A stretch of 64,000 bases of DNA, taken from Corynespora cassiicola (taxonomy: Eukaryota > Ascomycota > Dothideomycetes > Pleosporales > Corynesporascaceae). Below are positions 10,108 through 22,098 of this stretch, piece after piece. Position 1 is the stretch's first letter, and each line of letters begins with the position of its first letter. The stretch is from positions 186,001-250,000 of the forward strand of contig JAEUWY010000016.1 in the NCBI GenBank assembly GCA_022059125.1, in the 5' to 3' direction. Both the position numbers and the translations under genes were made by a program. The notes below the pieces were generated by a model. That model was given only the letters and a program-made list of their open reading frames with translations. It was not told the DNA's origin and ran no database searches.

Positions 10108-13100
10108 TGCGATGTGCGGGTATTAATTACTTCTCGATAACGAAAACGACAGTAGAGTGTAAAGCTGGACGGGTAATGTCCAATCGATTAATGATAAGGG
10201 GAATACGTAGTAACGAATGACGGACGCTTCGAACGTGCAAAGACGAGCAAAGACGTGTGAAGGTCGGTTGGGCAGGGAGCCGCAGATACTTGTACCGGCA
10301 GGCCCATGACGGGGGTCGACTGGATGGGGCGTGGCGCACTTGCTGGTCGCCCGTTATGCCCGAGTGCTGTCGTCAAAGTCAGTGCTACCCTCAGCCCTGG
10401 AACGAGCCAAGATTGCTGGACTGAAGCAAGTCCTCACGATACGAGCAACTAGCGCACCTCTCCACAATTATCAAAAAGGCTTGAATGTAAGCAGACCGCA
10501 GAGACGAGATGCCGACTTTTCCATTGACGCTGCATGCTCGCAAGCGTCCTCTCGAGCGGTTGCGACTGTCTCTTGCACGTCTGTTTACGGCGGCAACGAT
10601 TGCGCTCGCGCCGAAAGGGGGAGACGGCCGTCTGCGCCGTAGGGCCAGGCATGTCTGCGGAAAGCTAAAAATACCGATAGGGGCGCATCCGAAAAGTCCC
10701 CGCCGCCCATCCGGCCAAAAAAGGAATTAGGGCGTGGCGGCCAAGATCGGGCCAGAACAAAATCAGGCGTAGTTTCTGGTAGCGATTCGTTTCATCGAAC
10801 ACGACTCGGATTCGGCCTGCTCTCCCTACACCAGGCGCCATCACTGACAGGTGACGCCAGCGGACCGGCAGCCTGATTCTGGCAGCTCTTGCGGCACTGG
10901 ATCCCATGGCGCGCACATGCCAAGTTGGTAGGGGCATTGATTCTTTTCCGTCTCGTATGCTCCGATGTCAGATGATTCCGCGACCCAGCTGCCGTCTCTG
11001 GGGATATTGGGCGGGAGAAGCTACTGCAAGGTCAGCTTGGCAGTCTTGAGGCCAAGCAAACCCGCGAGTAAAAGGAGATGAAGGACCGGAAGTAAGCGTC
11101 CCCTGTCACTTTATAGCGACCGCGGAGCCTCTGCGAGCGTCGCTCCGGCCCATCGAGCGAACCACGGATGGCGAGGTTTCAGGCAGGGAGAGACTGAGGG
11201 CGCTGGGTTGCATTTCAACACTGCGATGCGCCCAGAAGGTAAACAGAAGCATCCGCCTCTAGGCGACCCGCAGTACCGCCGCTCTCCATACGAGAAGTGA
11301 ATTTTCATTCGTCCGGCGTGGTATGACAGCAGATCACGATTGGGAAACCTCGTGTTCTGCGTGCTACGTGTAACAAAGCGGCGTGATGCGAGCAACTCGG
11401 TGTTCGACGTGCCTCTAAGCTACTGCGAAGCGAAAAGCCACAACGGAGTCTGTCAGGACGTCACGGCTCAGGACAGTGGTAGAGCGGGCGATCTGCCGAG
11501 AATGTCAGCACTATTCAAGAGACCAGAATCATCCCGGCCGCCAATTCTCTCACATCAGTTCATTCTCATGGCCGAGCCATGTGGGAGAAGATTGCTCGAG
11601 CCGAGCACATTGCGACTCGGGCGGTCGGTTCGACGGTGGCACCGAACGGCGCGCCGCGGCGCCATGGTCGGCCAGGCTGAGAGGATTGTGGAAAGTTAAA
11701 AGTATGGGGTTTTTGAGCGATGCGATTTCATGATGCACTTCAGCGGCATCTCGACCAGCAAGGACCATTCGAGTAATAAGGGACGAGGCGAAGGAGTTAT
11801 TTTGGGTCTTTGGGGGTGTTGGTGTAGCACTGGACTGCGTTCCCATGCCCACCTCGTGCCACGCAGACAGTCGTCGCATGCCGCTAAGAAGTTGGTACTG
11901 CCATGGAAGAAGGCAAAGGCTCAGTAAACCAGTCCCTGGTTGTAGTGCGGTGTGTCCGATCCCTTTCTCTGCCCCTGGGAGCGATGAGCTTGGATCCAAT
12001 TGGCTGTTCAGCTTCAAAATTCATTTCGGCTGAGATGAGCGACGACTCTTGATTGGCCCAGAGAAGATATCAACTGCAGAAATATCTGATTGGCTGTTAA
12101 TCTACAAAACTCGTCAAGGAAGACAAAACAACTACTATATCTTTATCCACCTAAAATATGCGTAATACAAGAAAATTTAGCTGCTGGAAGAATAGAAGAT
12201 AGTTAATGACGGGAATGAGGTACCTAAGTACGTGGAAACAACCGTAATAGCAGAATCTGATCCTAGAAAAAACAACTCTAACATCCTGGTGGGAGAATAT
12301 GAGAAGAATACAATCTAAGCTGCTTATGCTAGAAAGAATTGATGTCGTGAACCAAACGCTACTACTTAGCAATTCCCACACCGCAGCACGTGAAGATCTA
12401 TCACGTGATGATCCAGTACCGCAATCCCTACAGGAATAACATCGCAAACGTATTTCAATACAGGGATAATCTCCACTAGAATCAATTTAACTTAGTGTCG
12501 AATATGGTTTCAACCCCCTCGGGATGTGCGGATATTTTATCTCTCCCGTTTGAAAGGGTCAGACCCAGCAGCTCCTCTTCCGAGTCCCAGAACTTGTAGT
12601 CCACACATGATAGTGCTTTCTACCGGTCGGTTTTTCTTATATCCTCTCATGTCACGGCTTTACTGGCTCTTTGCAACGGGATGCGTTTGCTTTTGGATAA
12701 TCTTCCTGTCCTCACCCTGCACCTGCGCCATTAGTTCTTTTTAATGATGGAATTATTTTTAAGCTTAACTAATTGAATGGATTGAGCAGGATTGAAGAGC
12801 GGTATGTTGCTCCGAGGCACGCTTACCAGCGCTTACGTATAGATATGGCTAGGTTCTGTCGACATGCGCGATTTGTTTGCCCATTACTTGAATTCTTTGC
12901 GTTCAGCTTACTATCGGAATTAGCTGTGTGATTTCGAGGTATCCAAGTTAATATTTGATATCGCTGTTAGGCAGCAGTATAATATCGGCCATTCAGCCAG
13001 GACGGGAAGCGAAAACGGTCGCCGGCTCAACAAGCAACGAACTAGAAGGGCTGAAACACATTAGCTCCAATCCTTCCGTGCTCTCCTGCCTATCATTGGC

Positions 13101-13216
13101 AAAGTATCCACACAGCCACCACGAAGCACGGCAGAGCTGGTCGATCAACTCAATTAATAGAGAGGTCAATTCCCGAAATCCAAAAAACACGTCAAATCGG
13201 CAGATTTATTGTTGCG
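10108..13216. other. Intergenic, 3.1 kb without a supported gene
   Basis: 10.1-11.8 kb is GC-rich and presumably includes the chitin deacetylase promoter. 11.9-12.9 kb is more AT-rich. A short plus-strand frame near 12290-12440 (LLMLERIDVVNQTLLLSN) looks protein-like but ends at a stop and joins nothing; it may be a relic. No RNA gene or complete mobile element was seen. Confidence 0.4.
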
Positions 13217-15310
13217 ATGCCGCACGCCACCATCAAAGACCTTTACGACAGTCTCAGAATCCCGCTCAGCTCAAAATGCATTCGACTCTTGAACGTTCAC
13301 TCTCCAGATCCGTGTACCGGCACAGAAAACACGCCTATTCGCTGCAGTCTCAGAGTCATCGATTTGGATACATCACCATCGTATGCGGCGCTATCATATG
13401 TGTGGAATCCCGAGATCGGCCCTTCGACTTCCCCACGCGGAGACGAAGGGGTAGCCGATCTACGCTTCGAGACAATCTACTGCAATGGCACTGCAGTCTC
13501 CATCACACCGAATTGTTTTTCCGCACTTGAACATTTGCGCCAGCTCCACCATAGTTTTACGATATGGGTAGATGCGATATGCATCAACCAAAATGACGAC
13601 AAAGAGCGCGCCCATCAAGTGCGCCTAATGAGCGATATATACTCTAGGGCACACACGACATATGTCTGGCTAGGGAGCGGTACCATCAATTCCGGTAAAG
13701 TCATTGACTACCTTTCACGAGCAGGGCCTGCGAGCTTTTTCTTTCACGATAAAACCGGCCCCGAGACTTCGAGAACAGTCAAACCACAATTTTGGGGTGC
13801 CCTTTTGGACTACTACAAGAGTAGGTGGGATCCCCGGAAACGAACGATACCCACACATAGCTATTACGAAACGTTGAGCCTCTTCAATCGACAAAAGAGA
13901 AATCTAAATTTGGAACTATGCACCTGGGAGGACCTCCTTGGCGTCTTGGACAACAAATGGGCCTCGAGAATTTGGACGTATCAGGAACTCATTCTTTCAC
14001 GCAATCCCGTGGTAGTCTACGGTCGTTTCGAGATTTCTTGGTGGCGACTTGCTCTGAGTATCATATTCCTGGCTTCCTACTTTGACGACCAGCAACTCCA
14101 AAAGTGGTTAGATCTCGTCTTTGCGAGAGACTTGCATCAAAATGGACCTTTGAATACACCCAAACATTCTTCTCAACTAGTCGATTACTGGAATTTCTGC
14201 TCTTCCTTGGCCAGTGTACACAGCAAAATTGACCTCTACCTCATGGTCTCTGGATTCATAAGCCCCCTTTATACGCTACCGATTACCGTTCTTTTCTTCA
14301 AGGCACCAATAAGCTTAATATATCTTATTCTGGCTATTCAACTGACAAACGCTGTGATCTGCACCTTTCCCGGGCCACTGATTGCCTATACCTATGCGCC
14401 GAACCCTGGAATTCGATATCAGTCTGGAAGACACCGAAAGAGTAGGCAATATCAAGTGTCAATCAACAACATGAATGAAAGGATATTGGGCGCTTTGAGC
14501 ACTCGTAACGCTACAGACCCTCTGGACATGGTTTTTGGACTCCACTCTGTTTTGCGACACTTTACCGCTACTGCAATGGTTCCGCCAGCCGTGAATTATT
14601 CTCTGTCTAAAAGCCAGGTCTATTGGCAACTGTCAGAATATATGCTATTTAACGGACGACTTTCGGGTCTCCTTGAGTTGGCAGTGCAAGGCCAATGCTA
14701 CGGGGCACCATCATGGGTTCCGGACTTTTCAAAGAACCTCTATACATCTGCTAAAATGGTATTCCCATATCACCGAGAACTATCTTCTAGCGCGACAGGA
14801 GATTCCCTTCCGTATCATCATCTAAATCCTGATGATGAAAGGATCTTGGTTGTCAAAGGATTCGTTTTGGGCGAAATTCAAAAGATTCGAAAGGCTCAAA
14901 CCCACTCCTCCATCGAGCTCATCATACAGGGAACAGACGGTAAATCGTTCAGAGGAGAAAGCAACAGCTGTTACACTCATTGGAGTATAATGTTGGGCGA
15001 CAAAGTTATACTTGTCTCGGGATTTGGGTTTCCCATCATAGCAAGAGATGTTGGCGGCTCGCTCCGCATAATCACTACCACGTACTTGCTACCAAGTGGT
15101 CTTCTAGGGAATATTATGAGTCTTAATTCTTTTTGGTCTATCACGGGGCTACATATGTTGTCGGGTCCAATGTCAAGCGGCAGCTATTGGAAAGCCTACG
15201 AGAAGAAGAAGAGAATGCAATGGCTCAAGGCAAGTGGGAAGCGACCCGGGCTTCATACCGCCCCTCAACCAGATCCTGAAGAGTATTTAGATGACATCTA
15301 TATCTCGTAA
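13217..15310 (+). CDS. HET-domain protein with a hydrophobic two-helix segment
   Basis: A single-exon frame of 697 residues. The N-terminal third carries the HET (heterokaryon incompatibility) signature: PSYAALSYVWNPE near residue 55, then VWVDAICINQNDDKERAHQV and YSRAHTTYVWLG. HET domains act in fungal non-self recognition and can trigger cell death on activation. Residues about 339-395 are strongly hydrophobic, long enough for two membrane spans (around VSGFISPLYTLPITVLFF and LIYLILAIQLTNAVICTF), which is not typical for this class. The C-terminal part contains GDKVILVSGFGFPIIARDVG, in the place where many HET proteins have a short beta-rich module. No intron is needed. The ATG at 13217 is the first in frame with the domain. 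The gene stands alone; the nearest neighbour is a small membrane-protein gene about 1.9 kb downstream. Confidence 0.85.
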   Translation: MPHATIKDLYDSLRIPLSSKCIRLLNVHSPDPCTGTENTPIRCSLRVIDLDTSPSYAALSYVWNPEIGPSTSPRGDEGVADLRFETIYCNGTAVSITPNCFSALEHLRQLHHSFTIWVDAICINQNDDKERAHQVRLMSDIYSRAHTTYVWLGSGTINSGKVIDYLSRAGPASFFFHDKTGPETSRTVKPQFWGALLDYYKSRWDPRKRTIPTHSYYETLSLFNRQKRNLNLELCTWEDLLGVLDNKWASRIWTYQELILSRNPVVVYGRFEISWWRLALSIIFLASYFDDQQLQKWLDLVFARDLHQNGPLNTPKHSSQLVDYWNFCSSLASVHSKIDLYLMVSGFISPLYTLPITVLFFKAPISLIYLILAIQLTNAVICTFPGPLIAYTYAPNPGIRYQSGRHRKSRQYQVSINNMNERILGALSTRNATDPLDMVFGLHSVLRHFTATAMVPPAVNYSLSKSQVYWQLSEYMLFNGRLSGLLELAVQGQCYGAPSWVPDFSKNLYTSAKMVFPYHRELSSSATGDSLPYHHLNPDDERILVVKGFVLGEIQKIRKAQTHSSIELIIQGTDGKSFRGESNSCYTHWSIMLGDKVILVSGFGFPIIARDVGGSLRIITTTYLLPSGLLGNIMSLNSFWSITGLHMLSGPMSSGSYWKAYEKKKRMQWLKASGKRPGLHTAPQPDPEEYLDDIYIS

Positions 15311-16997
15311 TCCGATACAGATGGAACAACCTTATCTTTTGGCTGACCATCACGGCCATTGCTCCATCCAATCAATGGCTTGGACTGTCTTTCGAACCAA
15401 TTACCATTTCTTCTATCTACTTGACATGGCTAGCGACATTTTTGAGCACATTAGAGGCAGTTCTATGTGAACTCTCTTCTCGGTAGACATAAGGAGAGGC
15501 AGAATCGCCTGCAGCCTCGCCTGTCGCGGGGTCATTGCACAGCCCCGCAAACACTGTTACACACCGCTTCTCCTACATGTTGCCACAGTTTGCTGCAAGC
15601 AGTCAACACCATCGTGATAGAGTCATACTTCTGAGGTATATTCAAGCTGCATGATAATTTAAAAGTCTTTGTTCTCTCGATGCACCAGCCACCCAGGCCT
15701 GCCGACTGCTGTTCGAACCCCCTGTTCAGTGCGGCGTGGTCTGCATCACGAACACCTCGAGGCCATGCGCATGCGACCCAGAGGTCGTTGATGGCGACTT
15801 GTATGATGTCGTGAAATTGAGGGTGGTGGGAGACCTGGAGTTAAGCGCCCGGTAATATGCAGCTGCAGGGCTGAGGACTTGAGAACAAAGAAAACTCATA
15901 TCAGCCTGCAGTTCGCCATCAGTGTTGGAGCTGTGCCGCTTGAGACCCCTGGCTCCAGACAGCACGTGTACCACGACCCACTCCACATTCACATCCAAGC
16001 CGTTGCGAGTCATGCCTAGGATTGGAGCAGTTGTCTGGCAGGAGACTTTCGCAATGGGGGGGGCATGGCATGTATGGGCTGGAATCGATGCAAAAGGAGG
16101 AAGATGTGGTCGTCCACCATCGTCACTCTGCAGCCTTGCTATACTGAAATTAAATATGCCCTCAACGCGGAGACCGTTGTCATTTGCGAAAAGCGGCATA
16201 CGAGTCATGCGAAAACTCACTGCGGATTAAGCCTTCTCGTTTCCACCATGAACTTGGGGCCGAACGTGTGGGGCCTGCAAAAAATGACATGTATGAGCAG
16301 TTGCTTGGGCTCTGAATGTGCATATCGGGCTCTGGAGCTGCAGAGTGTGCTGCGCCTCGTTCTTTGTTTAACGTACATCTCAGCGACAAGCCACAAGCCA
16401 TGTAACATTACCCCGGCCGTCGTGGACGATTTCTTTGTTCTCTTCGAACATTTCGGGATTGTGCTGCATCTCTGCCGGGGTTTGAGACTGAGCATGCGTC
16501 AGTTATGCAGGCCTGGAGTATAGCGGACGCGAAGTCTGGACACTTGCGCTACTACTTGGATGGCTACGTGCATCGACCGGTCGCTTCCGGTCCCAATCGC
16601 GGTGGGTTTCGAGGTGCTCATGACTGATTGTGCTGGTAGATTATCAAGTCTTGCCTCAAACTTCGGTGGTCTGTAGGTCGGGTGCTTGCAGTCCCGGAAG
16701 CTTGGGTCAACCGGATGATGGCGCAGTGGGGGCGTCGCTGTACTATCTTCTGGATGTTCTCGCGGTGTTTTCGTCTCGCAACCTTTTGGTACTGTATCTT
16801 CTTCTGGCAATTCTCGAGGTAACACTTGTCAGCTATAGGCCAGCACCACGGCGGTAAGGCCCACGCGGATACTGACCCCTTGTCTGTGAAATCCACAGTG
16901 CACGACACTGCAACCGAGCTCTTGCCATCTACCAAGCCCACCTATACACCCCAGTATCAGCGCCTGGATAGTGTTGACATGGGAGCTGTAGGAAAAG
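15311..16997. other. Intergenic, no supported gene
   Basis: A 164-codon minus-strand frame (15726-16220) and a 152-codon plus-strand frame (16065-16523) overlap each other; neither shows a domain, a membrane span or a splice pattern. Nothing is called. Confidence 0.4.
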
Positions 16998-17004
16998 TAT
17001 AAAA
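16998..17004 (+). promoter_or_regulatory. TATA box of the small membrane-protein gene at 17223
   Basis: TATAAAA stands 219 bases before the ATG, followed by a pyrimidine/CCA-rich leader typical of fungal 5' untranslated regions. Confidence 0.5.
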
Positions 17005-17222
17005 GCATCGAGCCGACCACTTCAATTCACCAGAAAAAGTCCCTCATTCGTTTTACACCACATCGACCACACCACAACACCATCGACGACAACACCATCT
17101 TTTCGATTGCTCGACTCAAGCCATACGCCATACCACCTCGAATCCACTCGCCTCTTCTCTACTCGACTTCGCTCCTTCGTCACGACCACCGGGAACCCCA
17201 TACGCCATTCCTCTTCACCAGC

Positions 17223-17522
17223 ATGGCTCCCATCGGCCAGGACCCGAACCAATGGACTCTGGAAGTCACCATGGGTCTGTCTAACGTCCTCGCCACCATC
17301 CTGGTCCCCTGTCTGAGCGGTGTCTGCCACCTCATCTGGCGCCGGTACGAGGCGACACTCGAGGATTCTCTGGGCGGGTCGTCGGATGGTACGGGTACCT
17401 CTTCTCCGCCATCGACCGCTCGTGATTCGCGCAAGGGGACGAAGCCTCGACGGTTCCGGAGGAGTGCTGGGGTTCGTGTTGTTGCTTTTCCTGTTCGGGG
17501 AGGGGGGTGTAGGAAGGGTTGA
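17223..17522 (+). CDS. Small single-span membrane protein, family member A (divergent)
   Basis: A 99-residue frame starting MAPIGQDPNQWTLEV. One hydrophobic helix spans about residues 19-40 (VLATILVPCLSGVCHLIW), followed by RRYE and a Ser/Gly-rich then Arg/Lys-rich tail (KPRRFRRSAGVRVVAF). The layout matches members B-G of this window: MAP start, Trp about 11 residues in, a Pro-Cys-Leu within the helix, a basic residue pair straight after it, and a basic tail. It lacks the W-[ST]-K-E spacing exactly (WTLE), so it is the most divergent copy. Splicing at GATG/GTACGG with a nearby acceptor breaks the basic tail, so the unspliced reading is preferred. Function unknown. Confidence 0.6.
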   Translation: MAPIGQDPNQWTLEVTMGLSNVLATILVPCLSGVCHLIWRRYEATLEDSLGGSSDGTGTSSPPSTARDSRKGTKPRRFRRSAGVRVVAFPVRGGGCRKG

Positions 17523-19734
17523 GTAGGGGAGGGGGGAGAGGCTGGTGTCTCAAGGGATATGTCTAGTCAACCGAGGCATAATCCGAGGGGACACACTCTC
17601 CGGCAAGCCCAAAAAAAGAGAAAAGGAAAAAAAAAGAGGGGGACTCATTCTTGATCGACTAGCTTCGATCCTGGGATGGGCTTGTCGATTCTGGCACTGA
17701 GCACTGCACGTCAAAGTATGATGCAGTGCAGTGTACGGATCCACAAGACTCGTCCCAGAGAGGTATAGGAAAAAGATCGGAAAGATCGGAAAGAAGAGGA
17801 AACCAAGTGCGTATCCGCACGGTCCTCGTGGGAGCTCGAGTCTACGGCTTAGTCCGAGTACTTGTTCCCTTCTTTTTTTTCCTGCCTCCACATCACGGCA
17901 ACACTCGTCCGCGCCATGATGTAGCGCCAAGTCAAGGACGTTTGCCGCTCTCGACCTTCAAACTCTTTTACCTTCTCCGAACCTCATATCCGAGAGCGTG
18001 GCCTCAATCGAGAGGAGGCCAAAACCGCCAGGATATCTCATCCGACTCCTCCGAACTCGTTTTACCCCACTCATATCTTATTGAATTTCTCCTTCTTATC
18101 CTCTTTATAATCCCTTATACCCATCACCAAAAGATCGATGAGATCGCATTATAGTAAGTTCCAAGGTTTGTATCAGGCTGACATGCGCGACAGTGAGATT
18201 ACGCCGCCGCACCCTCGTAAATGAGGATCCTATCGGTATTTCACAACCTATCCCAAACTTCACGATGAATGCATTAGAGCCATTATAATAATACATTCGC
18301 GCAACCCCATAGGGTAGTGAGTATTACCCATGCGTTACAAACACTGACTGCATAAATCACGTGTCAGGCAGTTCTCGAACGGTACCAACCTACCCAGGTA
18401 GATGAGTAAGTACCCAGGTATCACTCCCGGATCGCTGCCTCGAAAGTGAAAGTGCGATCACGGAGCATATTAATTCTATGGAAAATCCGACGCAACATTT
18501 TCCAACAGCATTTGCTGGGGTTAGAGTCAGCCTATCTATCTGCCGTGAAGCCAATCGGTCTTCACCGGTCCTTGGTCGCTTACATGTCCAGATTTGCACA
18601 CCAAGCTATACCCCGCATCCGGATTGGAAGCGATAAGTTGACATGAACTCGCACAAAATGGAACAAGACTAACCAGATTCCACCAGACCTTTCTAGAACA
18701 GAACTAATTTTTGCGCCCCTAACAGTTAGACGAGTGCAACAGCTACCATCAAGGTAGGTCAAGTCAGATGTAGCCGGAATCGGCAGGTAATGTTGAATGT
18801 CACGCTGAGAAGGAATTCGGACTTCGGCTCAATGGGGTGTTACAGAAAAGAGTCTGTTTCATAGCAACTAGTTTGAAAAAGAAATTGATAACGATGTAGC
18901 TCCTGTTCCAAAACCACATCTTGTGCTTTCTATACAGGTCCAGCTTCGTCTCAGCATCGCTATTTATCCATAAGGCTGTCAGCATCTACAGATAATGTGG
19001 TCTCATAGTTCTTAGGCCACCTGAAGATATCTTTACATCGCATTTTGTGGTATCTTGATTACAAAAGTATATCAGTCCAATATCAATAATGCAGCCTTCT
19101 CTGAAGTACAAAGGCGTCACTATAGAAGAGCGGGGACCAACAAGTAAAAGAAGAATACCCAATCATAACGTTCGATAGCCTTTTTAGAACGGAGAAGTGG
19201 CACGGAAGCATTGTTCCCGAAGACTTGGGTCGCGTTTTACCGTTGTCCGCTAGTTTCTGACGCTGCGCGAGAATCGGTCCTCCGGAACCTATGGGCCGTT
19301 GTGTACACACAAGGCTGCATACTGTCATACAATACAATGAATACTTGCCGATGATTGCAGGCTTTAACTAAGTAAACGAAAGAAACAAAAAAGACATGAG
19401 AATAAGGCTGTGTACGCATATATATGCATGCACGCATATGGTCGAACATCTCACCGACTGCCCCGCTTACTCTGCATGATCATCCATACTCGTTTCTACA
19501 TTAGATAACATAAGCTATCTAGATGATATAAATCCATCTCAATTTCCTCTATTATTGTTGTATGATACTCCCGATATTGTTTTCCAGCAAGTTTTATCAA
19601 GAATTTTCTCCTCACACATCCATGAAAAGTCACTTCTTCATAATAGCAGACGTACCTTCATCATAATCGCACGCTATATCATTAATAAAGCAACAAAATT
19701 GGCCAACATATCGCAAAAAATACCTATCTGTACT
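17523..19734. other. Intergenic, no supported gene
   Basis: AT-richer DNA with short scattered frames. A degenerate form of the tacccaggta motif seen elsewhere occurs near 18390-18420. No RNA gene was seen. Confidence 0.4.
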
Positions 19735-20203
19735 ATGGCGCCCATACCCCAAGAGTCAATCACCTCCGAATCTTGGACTAAGGAAGCTCTTTTTGGTCTT
19801 ATCGGATTTCTTATGCCTTGCCTGTGTCTGCTTATAAGGTTTATATACCGCAAGTATATGGAACATCGACCATCCATGCAGAGAACTACATATGGTAAAG
19901 AAGAGTCTCTCTTTTATCCTCATACGCATGCTCTAGATATCCGTGCATGTATCTGTTTTTTGAAAGCACAGAATATGCACGAAACGTCCTCGCTTTTGTG
20001 ATTTTCTCTATTCTTCAACTTATTTTTGTTCTTCTCTTGTATAGTACCAATACAAGGACCTTCTCTGACCCAATACAGCCCCTATTCAAGCACCTTCACA
20101 CACATCCACCACTGCTTCTATCTTGCCAACCGATTCAGCACTCGGGCGCAAAAGGCGTAACTCCAAAAGAAAACGCAATGCACCTGTTTTCATTATCCTC
20201 TGA
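19735..20203 (+). CDS. Small single-span membrane protein, family member B
   Basis: Two exons (19735-19894 and 20079-20203) with a 184-nt phase-1 intron (donor GTAAAG, acceptor AATACAG) give 94 residues. Exon 1 encodes MAPIPQESITSESWTKEALF, a hydrophobic helix (GLIGFLMPCLCLLIRFIY) and RKYMEHR. Exon 2 encodes a Ser/Thr/Pro linker, a strongly basic run (GRKRRNSKRKR) and the C-terminus NAPVFIIL. The intron choice is supported because exactly this frame yields the same terminal peptide as member D (NPVFIIL), on the other strand 18 kb away. The short acidic N-terminus, single helix and basic C-terminal side suggest an N-out/C-in or tail-inserted small membrane protein; topology is inferred. No known family is recognised. 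Confidence 0.75.
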
Positions 20204-21492
20204 AGTCCAGCACCTTTACCAAGGTATTATTATGAATGCTTGAAATTCAAAAGGATGGCACTTTGCATGCTGATATGATAGAAGCACAAGAAAGCATTGG
20301 GCTTGGAACGCAACTTGATAGCCTACTCTACGTAGTTCTGTATGCTCTTCATTTCTTGTACCTCCCTTTCCAGGGAAGAACCACTCAAAATATATTCAAA
20401 TAGTATAAAATTTATTAGACGATGGTGGTGAATATGAGCTATGGACTTTGAAGGAGGATAATCTACCTCGGAGGACCAGTAACTGGCGTCCGTGCGTTTT
20501 CACGTGACATGTTCCTACGGTCCGGGGGAATGCAAAATGCAGTCAGCTGTCAACCTATTAAAAGGTGCAAAAATTGAAATCTTCCAGTAGTTTTTATTCC
20601 ATCATTTGGTAAGCGAGATCACTCGTATGATAAAGTAAACCTAGAGTAGATGGCTGGTTGAGTTAAGGGGTGTCACACTTCCACGAGCGACTGAGCCTCA
20701 GTCTCTCGCAATGTCCGTCTAGTCTTAGCTATCAATACTGTCATGGAACTCTAAAGTACTGATATATTTCTCACGTTATTTGATTCTATCAGGTTTTGAT
20801 GATGGAGATCTAGGGTGTCGCAAGGCCAAAGAATACAACAACTACGTATCGAGCGAATCAAAAGCCTAGGCCATGTCATTTTGACGCATGTGATCATTGA
20901 AAACGTGAGAAGGAATGCTCACAATCCGACGGGACGGTAAACTGTGGTACGGGCACGAGTGTGACAGCGGGTGTAACCGGCAACCGGTGAGACCCATGCC
21001 TGAGGTTTCACGCTGCCAAGACAGCGATACAGGCTACAGGCTATTTTTCCTCAGTGCTTCATCTAACAGAACACACCCGCAAGCCTCCAATTCAGGAAGG
21101 TAATCATAAATAGAATTGTAATAGACCTGTAAAACAGGTCCGGAGTTTTTAGTTTTATAATATTATCAAAGCAGTTTGCCGCGTCGGTTCGCTAATAGAA
21201 GGTCCTTATATTATTCTTAAATCACTAATTTCATACTCTAAAATATGTGATCTAAAAAAACCTCATGCCTGTACGTTAAAAAACTTGAAAAGTATTAATT
21301 GGTTTATCCGGTTCGCCTTTCCAATCTAGCACCCTTAACCAAACGCCCACAAAAAGACTTATTCATAAAACCTCGAACCGTATCCCGTCGAAAAGTATAC
21401 ATAAGCCTTTTTTTATACAACTAGAAGGCGAGAGATTTAAGTTAGCTTCCTGTTCCAAAGTTTAACATATTACAAGCTTACTCATGCAGCTA
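20204..21492. other. Intergenic, no supported gene
   Basis: AT-rich DNA; only short frames. Nothing recognised. Confidence 0.4.
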
Positions 21493-22098
21493 TCATCCGT
21501 AGAATGCGCTGAATTCAGCCATCCTTTGGTAAAGATCTACAACGAATCGAATAAGGAGTCTGAAAATATCGATAGTCCAGGTAAACCCAATCCGAATTCG
21601 ATTCTTAGTTTTTGTATATTGGCCATGAACAAAAGCGATGGTATTGACTGAAAATCTGCGAAGGCGGGCGACGATTTCACACACAGTGTTGATGAGATTT
21701 GTGAAAAGTTCCAAAAGAGTCTTTCGTACACTGGTCCAAAGAGTGGTGAAAAGGCTGCAGAGACGGGCAAACATCATGCAGATCTTATCGTAGACACAAG
21801 CGACGACCCTGGTAAGTCCAGAATTGCAGTTGGCAATGAGTTCGGGAGGGTGCATGTGGAACCCTGACATGATGTACCTGAATACCGGCTGATAGATGTA
21901 GACGAAAAAGCAAACTGTGCCAACAACGACCGCCTTTAACCAAATGTTGGGTTTGACAAAGGCAAAGCGTGACGGTAGGGAGGGGATTGTAGTAGGAACA
22001 GAAAAGTTTGTCATGCTGTATCCTGAGGCAGTCGTCACGTTGGCACCTCTGACAGCTAGGAAAAGGTGTTGTAAAGAAGACTCTCCTGTAGGAGGCAT
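21493..22098 (-). CDS. Hypothetical membrane protein, 201 residues
   Basis: A single frame on the minus strand starting MPPTGESSLQHLF. One clear membrane span lies about residues 53-72 (WLKAVVVGTVCFFVYIYQPV). It is followed by about 120 residues that are helix-compatible, with alternating hydrophobic and basic positions (for example LFTTLWTSVRKTLLELFTNL). The second half could lie along a membrane or form a bundle. A 209-codon frame that starts upstream (22414) overlaps part of it in another frame, so the true model is uncertain. No family is recognised and no neighbour suggests a role. Confidence 0.4.
   Translation of the reverse strand: MPPTGESSLQHLFLAVRGANVTTASGYSMTNFSVPTTIPSLPSRFAFVKPNIWLKAVVVGTVCFFVYIYQPVFRYIMSGFHMHPPELIANCNSGLTRVVACVYDKICMMFARLCSLFTTLWTSVRKTLLELFTNLINTVCEIVARLRRFSVNTIAFVHGQYTKTKNRIRIGFTWTIDIFRLLIRFVVDLYQRMAEFSAFYG

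Noticed and set aside
8368..10140. A 590-codon plus-strand frame opposite the chitin deacetylase
   Set aside because: It is antisense to a gene with clear catalytic motifs and a signal peptide; its Ala/Val/Gly-rich content is a by-product of codon bias on the other strand.
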